DNA of 64,000 bases from a bacterium (GCA_035528375.1 DATKYS010000118.1:1-64000), one strand, 5' to 3'; positions 8,045-17,767 are shown, numbered from the stretch's first letter. The notes: generated from the letters alone by a model not told the origin. Numbers and translations are program-made.

Positions 8045-8869
8045 GTGAGCGTGGAGTACGAAATCTACGATACCGCGCCCGATTCGCTGCCCACCGAGGC
8101 CATCCGGAAGAGGAGCGTGGCCTCGATCCACCGGCGCTTCGGAAACGCGGACCTCGCCGGTTGGACCATCGCCAACCTGGGGCTGGCCTCGGGGGAAAGG
8201 GTCATAGACATCGGCTGCGGGGTGGGGCAAATAACGATCCCGCTCGCCCGGGCGGTGGCGCCGGACGGCCACGCCAAGGGGATAGACAACGAGCCGGACT
8301 ACGCGGCGGCCTGGGACGCTCTCGAAAAGGACGACCTGCCCGTCTCCTTCGACCTCTGGCGGTGGGAGGCTCCCTGGCCCTGGCCCGACGGCTCCTACGA
8401 CGCGGCGGTGTCCAACTTCACCCTCACCATCCTGCCCGATCTCGACCTCGCCCTGAGGGAAATCGGGCGTATCCTCCGCCCCAACGGTCGGTTGCTCGTC
8501 ACCGGTTCCGCCCCCGACGACCAGGCCGAGTTCATGCAGATGCACTGGGAGCTGGTGGGGGAGCACCCCACCGCCGAGATGGCCGCCCGGGGGAGGGACT
8601 TGACCGCCGAGGTCCTGCCGCTTTTGGACGAAAGCCTCGGCCCCGGCAAACGGATCGAATTCGCCAACGACCTGAGCTTCCCCCGGCCCCAGGACGTGGC
8701 CGAGTTTTACGCGACCGGGAAGCTCTACGGGCTCCTGGCCACCGATTCCCGCACGCGCGACGATCTCTTGGACCTGATTTTCCACGCCGCCGAGGCGCAC
8801 ATCGCCAAGTTCGGCACCTACGTCGTCAAGCGAAGGCTCCTGGGCGGGCTCTACATCAAGAAGCCCTGA
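8045..8869 (+). CDS. Class I SAM-dependent methyltransferase
   Basis: The 274-residue protein contains motif I VIDIGCGVGQITIPLA, the acidic binding residue in GIDNEPD, and the post-I region DGSYDAAVSNFTLTILPDL followed by LRPNGRLLVTG. This is the UbiE/Methyltransf_11 pattern. Start GTG 8045 lies after AAAGAGG, with GTG 8051 as an in-frame alternative. It sits between the synthase and epimerase genes, one base before the epimerase start, so I infer that it O- or N-methylates a nonulosonate precursor or the finished glycan. The acceptor cannot be read from the sequence. Confidence 0.8.
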   Translation: MSVEYEIYDTAPDSLPTEAIRKRSVASIHRRFGNADLAGWTIANLGLASGERVIDIGCGVGQITIPLARAVAPDGHAKGIDNEPDYAAAWDALEKDDLPVSFDLWRWEAPWPWPDGSYDAAVSNFTLTILPDLDLALREIGRILRPNGRLLVTGSAPDDQAEFMQMHWELVGEHPTAEMAARGRDLTAEVLPLLDESLGPGKRIEFANDLSFPRPQDVAEFYATGKLYGLLATDSRTRDDLLDLIFHAAEAHIAKFGTYVVKRRLLGGLYIKKP

Positions 8870-8870
8870 C

Positions 8871-10028
8871 TTGACGCACCGGCGGATAGCCATCCTCACC
8901 GGTTGCCGCTCCGATTACGGCCTGCTCCGCCCCTTCATCCGGCGGGTGAAGGGGGAACCGGGGGCGGAGCTGGTACTCTATGCGGCGGCCGGTCACCTCT
9001 CGCCCTCCCGCGGGATGACGGTGGAGGAGATACGCCGGGACGGGTTCGAGCCGGTGACCCTGGCCCCCGTGGTCGAGGATGACGACACTCCGGCGGGCAT
9101 GGCGGAGCTGGCCTCCCGGGTGACCGGGGAGCTGGCGCGCCTGTGGATCCGCGACCGGCCGGACTGGCTCGTTGTGCTGGGGGACCGGGTCGAGGTGCTG
9201 GGCGCCGCCGTTGCTGCTTGGTACTGCCGCGTCCCCCTGGCCCAGTTCCACGCCGGGGACCTGTCACTGGTGGACGACGGGCCCCGGCACGCCGTCAGCC
9301 GTCTGGCCCATCTTCTATTCCCCGCCACCCGGTCCGCGGCCCAGAGGCTGCTCGGATGGGGGGAGGAGGCCTGGAGGGTGCACCCGGTGGGCTCCCTGGC
9401 GGCCGACCACGCCCTTTCCAGCCCACCCCTCGGCCCCGGGAAGCTCCGCGCCCTGGGCGAACGGGTGGGCCTGAACCTGGACGGCGATTTCCTGGTGCTG
9501 GTATACCACCCCCTCCCCGGGGAGCCGGAGAAGACGGCTAAGGGGCTTGCGGCGTGCCTGAAGGCGCTGGACGCCGCCTCGCTCCCCGCCCTCGTCCTCC
9601 ACCCCAACGCCGACGCCGGGGGACGGCCGATCGCCCTGGAACTGGAACGGTGGGTGGGACGTGGGCCGCACCGCGCTCTCCAGGCCAGCCTGGCGCCGGA
9701 GTCGTTCACCGAAATCCTGCGCCGGACGCGGGCCCTCGTGGGCAACTCCTCGGCGGGGCTCATCGAGTGCTCCGTCCTGGGAACGCCGGCAGTCAACGTA
9801 GGACCAAGACAGATGGGTCGCGAGCGCGGGGCCAACGTCCTCGACGCCGACGCGGACTCGGGAGAAGTGCGGGCGGCGCTCGAAAAAATCCTCGCCGAGG
9901 CGGGCATCCGCGAACGGCTCCTACGGCAGCCCTCCCCTTACGGTGACGGCGGTGCGGCGCCCAGGGCGCTCAAGAAAATATTGGAAACACCGACCGACGA
10001 TACCCTCCTGGATAAATCGCTGAGGTGA
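8871..10028 (+). CDS. Hydrolysing NDP-HexNAc 2-epimerase (NeuC/LegG type)
   Basis: The 385-residue GT-B-fold protein has the WecB/NeuC pattern: ILTGCRSDYGLLRPFI at the N-terminus, VLGDRVEVL, AQFHAGDLS and the C-terminal GNSSAGLIECSVLGTPAVNVGPRQ. NeuC-class enzymes release UDP and invert C2, giving free ManNAc or its 4-acetamido analogue for the NeuB step. The start TTG 8871 lies one base after the methyltransferase stop. No other start fits the conserved first strand, which argues for tight coupling. Confidence 0.87.
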   Translation: MTHRRIAILTGCRSDYGLLRPFIRRVKGEPGAELVLYAAAGHLSPSRGMTVEEIRRDGFEPVTLAPVVEDDDTPAGMAELASRVTGELARLWIRDRPDWLVVLGDRVEVLGAAVAAWYCRVPLAQFHAGDLSLVDDGPRHAVSRLAHLLFPATRSAAQRLLGWGEEAWRVHPVGSLAADHALSSPPLGPGKLRALGERVGLNLDGDFLVLVYHPLPGEPEKTAKGLAACLKALDAASLPALVLHPNADAGGRPIALELERWVGRGPHRALQASLAPESFTEILRRTRALVGNSSAGLIECSVLGTPAVNVGPRQMGRERGANVLDADADSGEVRAALEKILAEAGIRERLLRQPSPYGDGGAAPRALKKILETPTDDTLLDKSLR

Positions 10029-10046
10029 AAACCCGAGAGGTGCGCG

Positions 10047-11669
10047 ATGGCCGGAAAGGAGACAACGGGGGGCGGAACAGGGGATTTAAACCCCTCGTCG
10101 AACCCCTTGCCCGTGAACAACCTCTTCCTATCCCCCACCGACGGGCTGCGTCGGGCGATGGAGGTGATAGACGCCGGACGGTTGGGGATGGCGCTGGTGG
10201 TGGATACCGACGGCCGGTTGCTGGGCACGCTCACCGACGGCGACGTTCGGCGCCACCTGCTCGGGGGAGGCGGCCGGGACGAGAGTGTGGAAAAGCTGTA
10301 CTGCCGCAAGCCGCTGACGGCGACGACGGGGTACGACCGCGCCGGGCTCGCCCGGATCGCCCGGGAACGCGGAATCAAGCTCATCCCCTTCATCGAGGAC
10401 GGACGGCCTACGCGGCTCCTGACCCCGGACGATAGGTCGGGGAAGGACCGGCCGGCGATACTGGGCGGCGCTCCGGCATTCCGGGAGCCCATACCGGTGG
10501 CCAGACCCACCCTGCCCAAGTTCGGGGAGATTTCCGACGAGCTGGAGCGCGTGCTCGCGAGCGGGATCATAACGAACGGTCCGCAGGTGGAGGCCTTCGA
10601 GCGGGAAGCGGCGGAGTGGATGGGGACGGAGCCGGAGAAGGTGGTCGCGGTCTCGAGCTGCACCACGGGGCTGGTCCTGGCACTCTCACGCATCGAAGCG
10701 CCCGGCGAGGTGGTGATGCCCAGCTTCACCTACTTCGCCACGGGGCTCGCGGCGACGTGGAACGCGCTGACACCGGTGTTCGTGGACGCAAGGCCGGACG
10801 ACTTCAACGTGGACGCGGGGGCGGTGGAAAGGGCCGTCGTGGATAAAACGAACGGCGTGCCGAACGGCGCGCCGTTGGCCATCGTCGGCGTGTACGTCTT
10901 CGGCTGCCCGCCACCGGTCGTCGAACTGCGCAAGCTGGCCGACGCTCACGGGATACCGCTGATCCTCGACGCCGCACACGCCTTCGGCGCCGGACAGGAC
11001 GGTACGCCGGCCGGGCGCTTCGGTGACATCGAAGTCTTCTCCCTCTCGCCCACCAAACCGGTCACCTCCGGGGAGGGCGGCCTGATCGTCTGTCGCGAAG
11101 AGGCGACCGCCGCCGACCTCAGGCGTCGCCGGAACCTCGGCCTCCTGGACTCGGCCACCGATCCCACCCGGGGCTTGAACGGCAGGATGAGCGAGTTCAA
11201 CGCCGTGCTGGGAAGGGCCTCCCTGCGACACCTGGAGGAAAACCTCCAGACGCGCCACCGGCTGGTCCAGGTCTACCGCGACGAACTGGGGGACACACCC
11301 GGCCTGGGGTTCCAGAAGCTGCCGTCGGGCGCCGTCTCGACCTTCAAGGACCTCGCCCTCGTCGTGGATTCCGACACGTTGGGGATGACTCGCGACGACC
11401 TCGCCGAGGGGCTCGCCGCGGAGAACATCGGCACCAAGAAGTATTTCTCGCCGCCGCTGCACCTCCAGCGCCGCTTCGCCGGCCTATCCCGGACACAGGG
11501 ACCGTTGAAGGTCACCGAGAAACTCGCGGACGGCGTGCTCTGTCTCCCACTCTACTCCCACCAGGAGGAGGAGGACGTCCGGCGGGTGGCCGCGGCGTTG
11601 AAACGTCTCGTTGCGCACGGGGAAGAGGTCAACCGACGGCTGACCGAGTTACGTAGAGAATGGGAGTAA
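10047..11669 (+). CDS. CBS-domain pair fused to DegT/DnrJ/EryC1 aminotransferase
   Basis: The 540-residue protein has two modules. Residues about 23-130 are a CBS pair (LFLSPTDGLRRAMEVID, GMALVVDTDGRLLGTLTDGDVRRHLL), in the style found on LegX/PtmE sugar nucleotidyltransferases. Residues about 150-540 are a PLP sugar aminotransferase: RPTLPKFGEISDELERV, VSSCTTGLVLAL, ILDAAHAFGA, with the Schiff-base lysine in SLSPTKPVTSGEGG. The context of NeuC, NeuB and NeuA homologues suggests that it makes a 4-amino hexose for a legionaminic-like acid, possibly regulated by a nucleotide bound to the CBS pair. The first 22 residues include an apparent copy of a palindromic repeat, and GTG 10113 is an alternative start. 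GAGAGG upstream supports ATG 10047. Confidence 0.85.
   Translation: MAGKETTGGGTGDLNPSSNPLPVNNLFLSPTDGLRRAMEVIDAGRLGMALVVDTDGRLLGTLTDGDVRRHLLGGGGRDESVEKLYCRKPLTATTGYDRAGLARIARERGIKLIPFIEDGRPTRLLTPDDRSGKDRPAILGGAPAFREPIPVARPTLPKFGEISDELERVLASGIITNGPQVEAFEREAAEWMGTEPEKVVAVSSCTTGLVLALSRIEAPGEVVMPSFTYFATGLAATWNALTPVFVDARPDDFNVDAGAVERAVVDKTNGVPNGAPLAIVGVYVFGCPPPVVELRKLADAHGIPLILDAAHAFGAGQDGTPAGRFGDIEVFSLSPTKPVTSGEGGLIVCREEATAADLRRRRNLGLLDSATDPTRGLNGRMSEFNAVLGRASLRHLEENLQTRHRLVQVYRDELGDTPGLGFQKLPSGAVSTFKDLALVVDSDTLGMTRDDLAEGLAAENIGTKKYFSPPLHLQRRFAGLSRTQGPLKVTEKLADGVLCLPLYSHQEEEDVRRVAAALKRLVAHGEEVNRRLTELRREWE
10054..10095. repeat. Repeat element with TTTAAA-centred palindrome, copy 1
   Basis: The string GAAAGGAGACAA (10054-10065) and a near-palindrome centred on TTTAAA (10079-10095) both recur at 34609-34639. 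Here the element lies inside the N-terminal codons of the CBS-aminotransferase gene. Confidence 0.5.
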
Positions 11670-11754
11670 CCATCAGCCTCTTTGAGCCGGAAGCCGGGAG
11701 ACCGCTTTCGGCCGTTTTTTCCCCCAGGGACCCGTATTCCGGGGAACCCTACGA

Positions 11755-13311
11755 TTGAGGTCGGGATTGCCCACGGGTAAAGTCAAGGCGAGCCACCTCT
11801 GGAGCGACACGTTTTGGATGTCCACCGCCGGTCTGGTCAGCGCCGGTCTGAGCATCCTGCGCGCCCTCCTTCTGCCGAAAATCATCGCCAATCCGGCACA
11901 TTACGGGCTGTTCCTCGTCATCAATCTCATCGTGGGCTACGGGGCCTACGCCCATCTCGGCGTGACGCTGGGCATCTACCGCCAGATTCCCTACCTGCGG
12001 GGGGCGGGGACCCCGGAGGAGGAAATCGCCGACCTACGAAACGCCTCCCTGGGCTTCATACTCCTGATGGGTCTCGTGGCCGTCATTGCCGCCTTCCTCC
12101 TCGGCTGGACCCAGATAGAAGAAGGCACGCTCCTCGGATTCGCCATCCTTGGCGCAGGAGCGGCCCTGGTCCCCATACGGAATCTGACGGCCATTTTAAC
12201 GAACTTCTACCAGGCCGAGGGGCGGTTCCGCTTCCTGGCCATCCTGGAATTCTTCTACTTCCTGTCGTCCGTCGGCCTCAGCCTTCTGGGGGCGCAGCTC
12301 TACGGGGTTCTCGGCGCCGCCGGGGCCCTGATAATCGTGGAAATCGTCTTCGTCGTCATCTACTGGAGCCGAACCGGCTACCCCCGTCGGCTGCGGTTGG
12401 TTCCCCGTCTCGACTGGGCGAAAATTTTCCGGGTGATGCGCGTCGGGCTGCCGCTGACCATCGTCGTATTCCTCCGTTTTTGCCTGGAAAGCGTGGACAA
12501 GCTGTTCATCGCCCGGTTCATCGGCGGGGTGGACCGGGGTTTTTTAAACCTCGCCGCCACCATCGGTATGCTCGTCATCCTGGTCCCGGGCAAGCTCGGC
12601 GTCGTCCTCAACCCGGAACTGGCCCGCAGCACCGGCGCCGGAGAAATCGGTGAGCTCCGGCGTCGTCTGGTAAGCTACACCGAGGCGGCCGCCTACGTCG
12701 GCGCCCTGGTGGCCGGACTGGCGGTCATGGGTTCGCGGACGGTTTTGGCGGCCTGGCTGCCGAATTACGCCCCGTCCCTGGCGCTCATAGACCTCTACGC
12801 GCCCCGGATGGCCTTCTACGCCATCATTACCATCGCCGGAAACACCCTCATCAATCTCCTCATCGAACGCCGGCGCGTCGGGCTGTGGATCGGGATGCAG
12901 ATCGGCATCCTGCTCCTGGCCGTCTGTGGTTGCACCCTGGCCCTGTTCCGCTTCGGCTCCAGCTGGTCCATCGTGCTGGCGAGCACGGGCGCCATCATCG
13001 TGAACTCCCTCATCATCAACCACTTCGCCGCGAAAGAGGTGGGGATGAATCTGCGGGAGCGGCTGGGCTTCCTCCTGCGACTCCTCCTGCCTTTGGGCTA
13101 CGTCGGCGCGCTCGTGGAAGGGTTGAAGTTTGGATTGACCTACATCGAACACTGGCCGCCCTTTTTACGCCTGATGGCCGGAACCGGTGCCTTTCTCGTC
13201 CTCGCGCTGCCCCTCATCGTTTACGGTGAGCACCGGTTGGGGCTTTTCAAGATGCTGAAGACCCGGCTCCGTGAACGCCTCTTTCAATCCCGCGGTGAGT
13301 TGGATGATTAG
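11755..13311 (+). CDS. Wzx-type polysaccharide flippase (MOP superfamily)
   Basis: The 518-residue protein is strongly hydrophobic with about 12-14 predicted helices, for example STAGLVSAGLSILRALLLPKI, LLMGLVAVIAAFLLGW and AAYVGALVAGLAVMG. The N-terminus matches the Wzx/RfbX/MVIN-like pattern, in which an oligosaccharide flippase moves lipid-linked repeat units across the inner membrane. Start TTG 11755 is uncertain, and TTG 11767 is equally possible. The 3' end overlaps the next gene by eight bases. It lies between nonulosonate synthesis and the glycosyltransferase block, as expected for a Wzy-dependent locus. Confidence 0.86.
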   Translation: MRSGLPTGKVKASHLWSDTFWMSTAGLVSAGLSILRALLLPKIIANPAHYGLFLVINLIVGYGAYAHLGVTLGIYRQIPYLRGAGTPEEEIADLRNASLGFILLMGLVAVIAAFLLGWTQIEEGTLLGFAILGAGAALVPIRNLTAILTNFYQAEGRFRFLAILEFFYFLSSVGLSLLGAQLYGVLGAAGALIIVEIVFVVIYWSRTGYPRRLRLVPRLDWAKIFRVMRVGLPLTIVVFLRFCLESVDKLFIARFIGGVDRGFLNLAATIGMLVILVPGKLGVVLNPELARSTGAGEIGELRRRLVSYTEAAAYVGALVAGLAVMGSRTVLAAWLPNYAPSLALIDLYAPRMAFYAIITIAGNTLINLLIERRRVGLWIGMQIGILLLAVCGCTLALFRFGSSWSIVLASTGAIIVNSLIINHFAAKEVGMNLRERLGFLLRLLLPLGYVGALVEGLKFGLTYIEHWPPFLRLMAGTGAFLVLALPLIVYGEHRLGLFKMLKTRLRERLFQSRGELDD

Positions 13312-15139
13312 GGCGCCATCTCTTCTGGGTCTGGCCGGATACGTCTCCCCGAAGGCACTCGAGCGGGAGATTGACCGCCAGAGGCGCATAAATCGCGAAC
13401 CGACCGTGACGGACCTTCTCCCGGGCGTGCTCGGCGCGTCGTTGTTGAAGGTCTGCCGGGACAAAGGCGTCACCGTGACGACCTCCGAGGCGATTCTGGG
13501 GCGGGAGGGAATACGACGGGTGGACGCCGAGTCCAAGGAGCTCACCGACCGCGCGCTCGAGACCCTCGGTCGGGACGACGTGACGCGGGTCATCTGGCAC
13601 CTCTTCTACTGGTACCGCCTGCGCCGGGCATGCCTCGGCGCAGCGATTCTGGACTCGGCGCTGACGGAGAGCTTTTACGCGACGACCCTTCTGGGCGGGG
13701 AAGAGCTCCTGGCCGGGGTTCTCGACGAGGTTTGCCGGGGTAAAGGCGTCCGCCTCACCGCGCCCGGCATGGTCCCCACTTCCTTCACCCGCCGCCTGCG
13801 GACCTCCCGGGTCGGCGCTGGACCGAGCATCACACTGAACGAAGGGCTGGCCCGCTGGCTCAAGCTGGCGGTGTCGCTCCTGCGTTCCTTAGGTAAAAGA
13901 GAGAGCCCCACCCCCGTGGATGGCCTGATTCTGACGACCCTTCCCTCCGAAAGGGCGACCTGGCGGTCCGTATTGGATGGGATACCCGAAGGGTTGCGGG
14001 TCGGGCTGGCGACGACATACCGGGTGAGGCCCCGCGATCTCCCTCCCGCCGTCCGCCGGTACAGCCTCGACGTGCGGGTCCGGTCGAAACGCCTCGACGA
14101 ATGGATAGGGACCTACCGGAGTTACTGGCGGATCGGACCGGAGTTGCCCCAAATCCTGCCCCGCCTGCCGTGGAGGGGGCTGGACCTGGGCGAGTACACC
14201 CGGGGCTGGCTCACGAGCGTGATTCGGCAGCTCTTCTGGAGGTTGATTCCCCGGGCGTCGGCCCTCGAGGAACTGATCGAAGCGGTGAGGCCGCGGCTGC
14301 TCGTCAGCCTTACGGAGCGCAACGATCTCGTCAACCTCGCCTTCCGGATGGCCGCCGCGAGGGGGATTCCCACCCTGGCGATCGAATCCCACGACATGGT
14401 CTGGGACTCGCCGCTCTTCGGACGGGTGGAAGCGGACAGGCTGGCGGTGAGCGGCGCATACTCCGAAAACATTTACGCCAAGAACGGGGTCCCCCGGGAG
14501 AAGATGGTCGTCACCGGTCAACCCTCCTTCGACGGGCTGGTCCGGTACCGTGAAAAAGAGCCCGTTAAAAAAGAGACCGATGAACGCCTGCTGGTCGTCA
14601 TCACCCAGCCGCCCGACGTCGCACTCACCGATGACACGCGCCGAGAGATGCTGCGGGGGGCGTTCCTCGCCGCTCGGGAGATACCCCGGCTTCGGGTTTT
14701 AGTCAAACCGCACCCCCGCGAAAACCTCGGGGACCTGCGCCTGATTTTGAGTGAACTTGGGGCGCCCCGGGATGCGCTCCTGCCGAAGAAGCTGGATCTA
14801 TACGGTCTGCTCGCCTCCTCGGACGTCATCCTCACGGCCTTCTCCACCGTGGGCGTGGAGGCGATCATGCTGGGGCGGCCGGTGGTGGTCTTCAGGACCG
14901 GTGAAGAGCCCCCGGTGCTGCCCTACGTGGATTCAGAGGCGGTCCTGGGGGCCAAAGACGCGGAGCAGATAGCGGAAAGGATAAAACTGGTAATCGAAGG
15001 TGAAGTCATCCATAAGCTGGCCCAAGGCCGCGACGAATACATCGCCCGCCACGAGTGCGCGGCGGACGGAGGCTCCGGGGCCAGGGTGGTCCGGCTCATC
15101 CTCGAGATGCTGAACGGAGAAGGTCGTGCCGGGATATAG
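13304..15139 (+). CDS. GT-B glycosyltransferase / CDP-glycerophosphotransferase-like protein
   Basis: The 611-residue protein starts at ATG 13304, overlapping the flippase stop (ATGATTAG); GTG 13271 is an in-frame alternative. The N-terminal half is unrecognised. The C-terminal half has the fold marks of CDP-glycerol glycerophosphotransferases and capsule transferases: GIPTLAIESHDMVWDSP, SGAYSENIYAKNGVP, MVVTGQPSFDGL, VLVKPHPRENL and LLASSDVILTAFSTVGVEA. It probably adds a sugar or polyol phosphate, or a nonulosonic acid, to the repeat unit. The donor is not readable. Its end overlaps the next gene by 14 bases. Confidence 0.68.
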   Translation: MIRAPSLLGLAGYVSPKALEREIDRQRRINREPTVTDLLPGVLGASLLKVCRDKGVTVTTSEAILGREGIRRVDAESKELTDRALETLGRDDVTRVIWHLFYWYRLRRACLGAAILDSALTESFYATTLLGGEELLAGVLDEVCRGKGVRLTAPGMVPTSFTRRLRTSRVGAGPSITLNEGLARWLKLAVSLLRSLGKRESPTPVDGLILTTLPSERATWRSVLDGIPEGLRVGLATTYRVRPRDLPPAVRRYSLDVRVRSKRLDEWIGTYRSYWRIGPELPQILPRLPWRGLDLGEYTRGWLTSVIRQLFWRLIPRASALEELIEAVRPRLLVSLTERNDLVNLAFRMAAARGIPTLAIESHDMVWDSPLFGRVEADRLAVSGAYSENIYAKNGVPREKMVVTGQPSFDGLVRYREKEPVKKETDERLLVVITQPPDVALTDDTRREMLRGAFLAAREIPRLRVLVKPHPRENLGDLRLILSELGAPRDALLPKKLDLYGLLASSDVILTAFSTVGVEAIMLGRPVVVFRTGEEPPVLPYVDSEAVLGAKDAEQIAERIKLVIEGEVIHKLAQGRDEYIARHECAADGGSGARVVRLILEMLNGEGRAGI

Positions 15140-16337
15140 GGTGCTTTGCATTTCGATACTGATGCCCTACCCACCGGTGGGCGGGGGGGAGAGTAAATTT
15201 TTCCACCTCCTGCGCGAGGTTTCCAGGTTCCACGAGGTGGACCTCCTCCTCTTCCCACACGTCGCGCCCGAGCAAGGGGACATTGAAGGTTTACGCCCCC
15301 ATGCCCGTAGTATCAGAATCGAACCGTTCCGACACCGACCGGACTGCCGGGATAAACTACGCTCCCTCGTAAGTCCATTCCCCCTCCCCTTCTCCTTCTT
15401 CCGCAATTCACTCATCCGGGATGCAGTGAAGCGGGCTCTGAGTGATGGAATATATGATCTCCTGCACGTGGAGGGGTGTTTTCTCGGATACTCTATCGTG
15501 GGCCTGAGAACGCCGCCGCGGCTGATCGTCCCGCACGACGCCTATTACAGAAATTATATGGAGAACCTTAAAATGGCTCCCTGGCGCAAAAAGCCGCCCA
15601 TTGCCATTGACTTTCTGAAGTTCCGACGTATCGAGCCGCGTCTGTACGGCTATTACGACGCCGTGGGGATGTGTACCAACCTGGATGCCCAGGCCGTGAA
15701 GAAACTGAACCCCGCCCTTCACGTGGGCGTCGTCTCCAACGGTGCCGACCCCTGTGCCACGGCTCCCGAACCGCATGCCGAGGAATTCCCCAGCCTCGTT
15801 TTCAGCGGCTCATTCGATTACCCCCCCAACGAACTGGCCGCGCTGAGGCTCATGGGGAGGATTGCCCCCCAGCTACGCAGGAGGTGGCCGAAGCTCGCGG
15901 TTTTCATCGTCGGAAACCGCCCCACCCGACGCATGAAGAGGGCCGCCGCCGGTAATCCCGGGAACGTCATCACCGGTCGGGTGGAATCGGTGTCGGAGTG
16001 GATTGCCCGGGGATCGGTGTACTGCAGCCCTCTATCGTACGGCGTGGGTTTCAAGAACAAGGTGCCGGAGGCCTGGGCCGCCGCCAGACCCCTCGTGGCC
16101 ACGCCCAAGACCATGGAGGGAATCGAGTTCATCCCCGGTCGGGACGCCCTGGTGGCTGAAACCGATGCCGATTTGGTCCGCGCCTGTGCTATGCTTCTGG
16201 ATGATGCGGACATGCGAAGGAATATCGGGGAATGGGGCAGGAAACGGGTTGACGAACGGTACAACTGGCCGCTTCTGGCCAAAGATCTCCTCGAGCTGTA
16301 CGACTACGTAGCCGCCCAACCGGCCAATACGAGATGA
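15126..16337 (+). CDS. Glycosyltransferase family 4-like
   Basis: The 403-residue protein from GTG 15126 has the GT-B layout. The N-terminus is CISILMPYPPVGGGESKFFHLL, with the glycine-rich loop usual for GT4 acceptor domains. The C-terminal nucleotide-sugar domain contains SLVFSGSFDYPPNELA, AVFIVGNRPT and FKNKVPEAWAAARPLVATPKTMEGI, where the conserved acidic residues of the E-x7-E motif are altered. Overlaps with both neighbours show a single transcription unit. The linkage and sugar are unknown. Confidence 0.8.
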   Translation: MPGYRVLCISILMPYPPVGGGESKFFHLLREVSRFHEVDLLLFPHVAPEQGDIEGLRPHARSIRIEPFRHRPDCRDKLRSLVSPFPLPFSFFRNSLIRDAVKRALSDGIYDLLHVEGCFLGYSIVGLRTPPRLIVPHDAYYRNYMENLKMAPWRKKPPIAIDFLKFRRIEPRLYGYYDAVGMCTNLDAQAVKKLNPALHVGVVSNGADPCATAPEPHAEEFPSLVFSGSFDYPPNELAALRLMGRIAPQLRRRWPKLAVFIVGNRPTRRMKRAAAGNPGNVITGRVESVSEWIARGSVYCSPLSYGVGFKNKVPEAWAAARPLVATPKTMEGIEFIPGRDALVAETDADLVRACAMLLDDADMRRNIGEWGRKRVDERYNWPLLAKDLLELYDYVAAQPANTR

Positions 16338-17767
16338 ATTTTTCGCAACCGGGGATATTCCAAAGGTCCAACGAGAGATGGCTGGAATACGCCCGTCGGC
16401 ACCGCGATCTCACCGCGTGCGCACTGCTGGCGACGGCGTATCTGGTCGTCTGCGTATTTTTACGACTGCCCTACTACTACGTCTGCCTGGGTATAGTGGG
16501 CGTCATCGCCCTGGGCATCTCCCTGAAGTACCCCTTCACCGCGTTTCTCGGTTACATATTCCTCGTCAACTTCCTCCCCTACGGCTACATCGAGTCGAAT
16601 ACCTTCACCCTGGCCAAAATCGGGGGGGTTCTTCTCGTCGCCGTGACCCTCGCCGTAACGGCGATCAGGACACCGGAGTATGGGCAGCGGCTCAAACGGG
16701 CCTTCGACAAGCGGGGCATCGTGGTCCTCATCCTGATAGCGGCCGGCGCCTTCTCGACCATCATCAGCCACAACCCCCAGTCGGCCTTCGTCGAGCAGCA
16801 CTTTCAATTCCTGGTCCTCTTCGTCCTGACGCGCGTGTACGTGGACACGGAGAAACGGTTATGGTGGTTGCTCGTGATCATCCTCCTGGCCCGAGGCATG
16901 GATGGCGCGCTGGGGCTGTACCAGTACATCACGGTACCGGAGGCCGGTAGAATCGCGGGAAATTTTCTCGATCCAAACGAGTACGCCTGCTACTCTGTGG
17001 TTGCGCTTCCCATCGCGGTTTATCTCGCCCAATACCGGAAGAGCAAAGTAACCTGGGCCTTTTTTATCGCGCTGGGCCTCCTCACGTTCATCGCAGTCAT
17101 CATCTCCTTCTCCCGCGCCGGTTTCGTAACTCTGGCGCTCATCCTCCTAGTCATCTTCTTCATACCGGTGATAAAACTGAGAAACCGCTTGATTCTGCTG
17201 CTCCTCACCGTCGTGCTCATCATCGCGTTCATCCCTTTCGAATACTGGTCGCGGATCGAAACCCTGAACTCCCTCTTCGGGGATGAGGGCACGGATCAGT
17301 CCGTGATAATTAGAAAAAGACAGGTGGACACCTCCATCCGCCTGTTTTTGGAAAATCCGATCCTCGGTGTGGGGTACATGCGGTACCGAACCGCCCCCGA
17401 GAAGCTGCTGGGCGGTTACATCATCAAACGAGGCCGCACCGGGGAACACTCGACGATGCTCCAGGTCCTCGTCGAGTTCGGCCTGATAGGATTCATCCCC
17501 TTCGTCGTTCTGATTATCCTCTCCTTCTGGTCGGGTATTCGCGCGGTGAAACTCGCCAAGCTGGCCGGTGACCAGGGGATTCGACTCCTGTCCACGGCAA
17601 CGACGCTCTCCTTCACCTCTTTTATAATATTCAGTTTCATGCTGGGAACTTACACCAAATATCTGTATCTCTATCTCGTGCTGCCCATGGTGGCTTACGA
17701 TATAGCGATCGAAAAGCTGTCGGGCCCGTTGGCGGAGCGGGAGGTCTTACGAAGAGGACATCGGTAG
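16334..17767 (+). CDS. O-antigen polymerase / ligase (Wzy/WaaL-like)
   Basis: The 477-residue protein has about 11-12 hydrophobic helices and the Wzy_C hallmark region. IISFSRAGFVTLALILL is followed by a large periplasmic loop (residues about 300-370) with NPILGVGYMRY and HSTMLQVLVEFGLIGF, where His and Gly residues typical of ligases and polymerases occur. It either polymerises repeat units made by this locus or ligates glycan to a lipid or protein acceptor. ATG 16334 overlaps the upstream stop by four bases. With Wzx and the Wzc-like kinase nearby, a polymerase role is most likely. Confidence 0.84.
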   Translation: MNFSQPGIFQRSNERWLEYARRHRDLTACALLATAYLVVCVFLRLPYYYVCLGIVGVIALGISLKYPFTAFLGYIFLVNFLPYGYIESNTFTLAKIGGVLLVAVTLAVTAIRTPEYGQRLKRAFDKRGIVVLILIAAGAFSTIISHNPQSAFVEQHFQFLVLFVLTRVYVDTEKRLWWLLVIILLARGMDGALGLYQYITVPEAGRIAGNFLDPNEYACYSVVALPIAVYLAQYRKSKVTWAFFIALGLLTFIAVIISFSRAGFVTLALILLVIFFIPVIKLRNRLILLLLTVVLIIAFIPFEYWSRIETLNSLFGDEGTDQSVIIRKRQVDTSIRLFLENPILGVGYMRYRTAPEKLLGGYIIKRGRTGEHSTMLQVLVEFGLIGFIPFVVLIILSFWSGIRAVKLAKLAGDQGIRLLSTATTLSFTSFIIFSFMLGTYTKYLYLYLVLPMVAYDIAIEKLSGPLAEREVLRRGHR

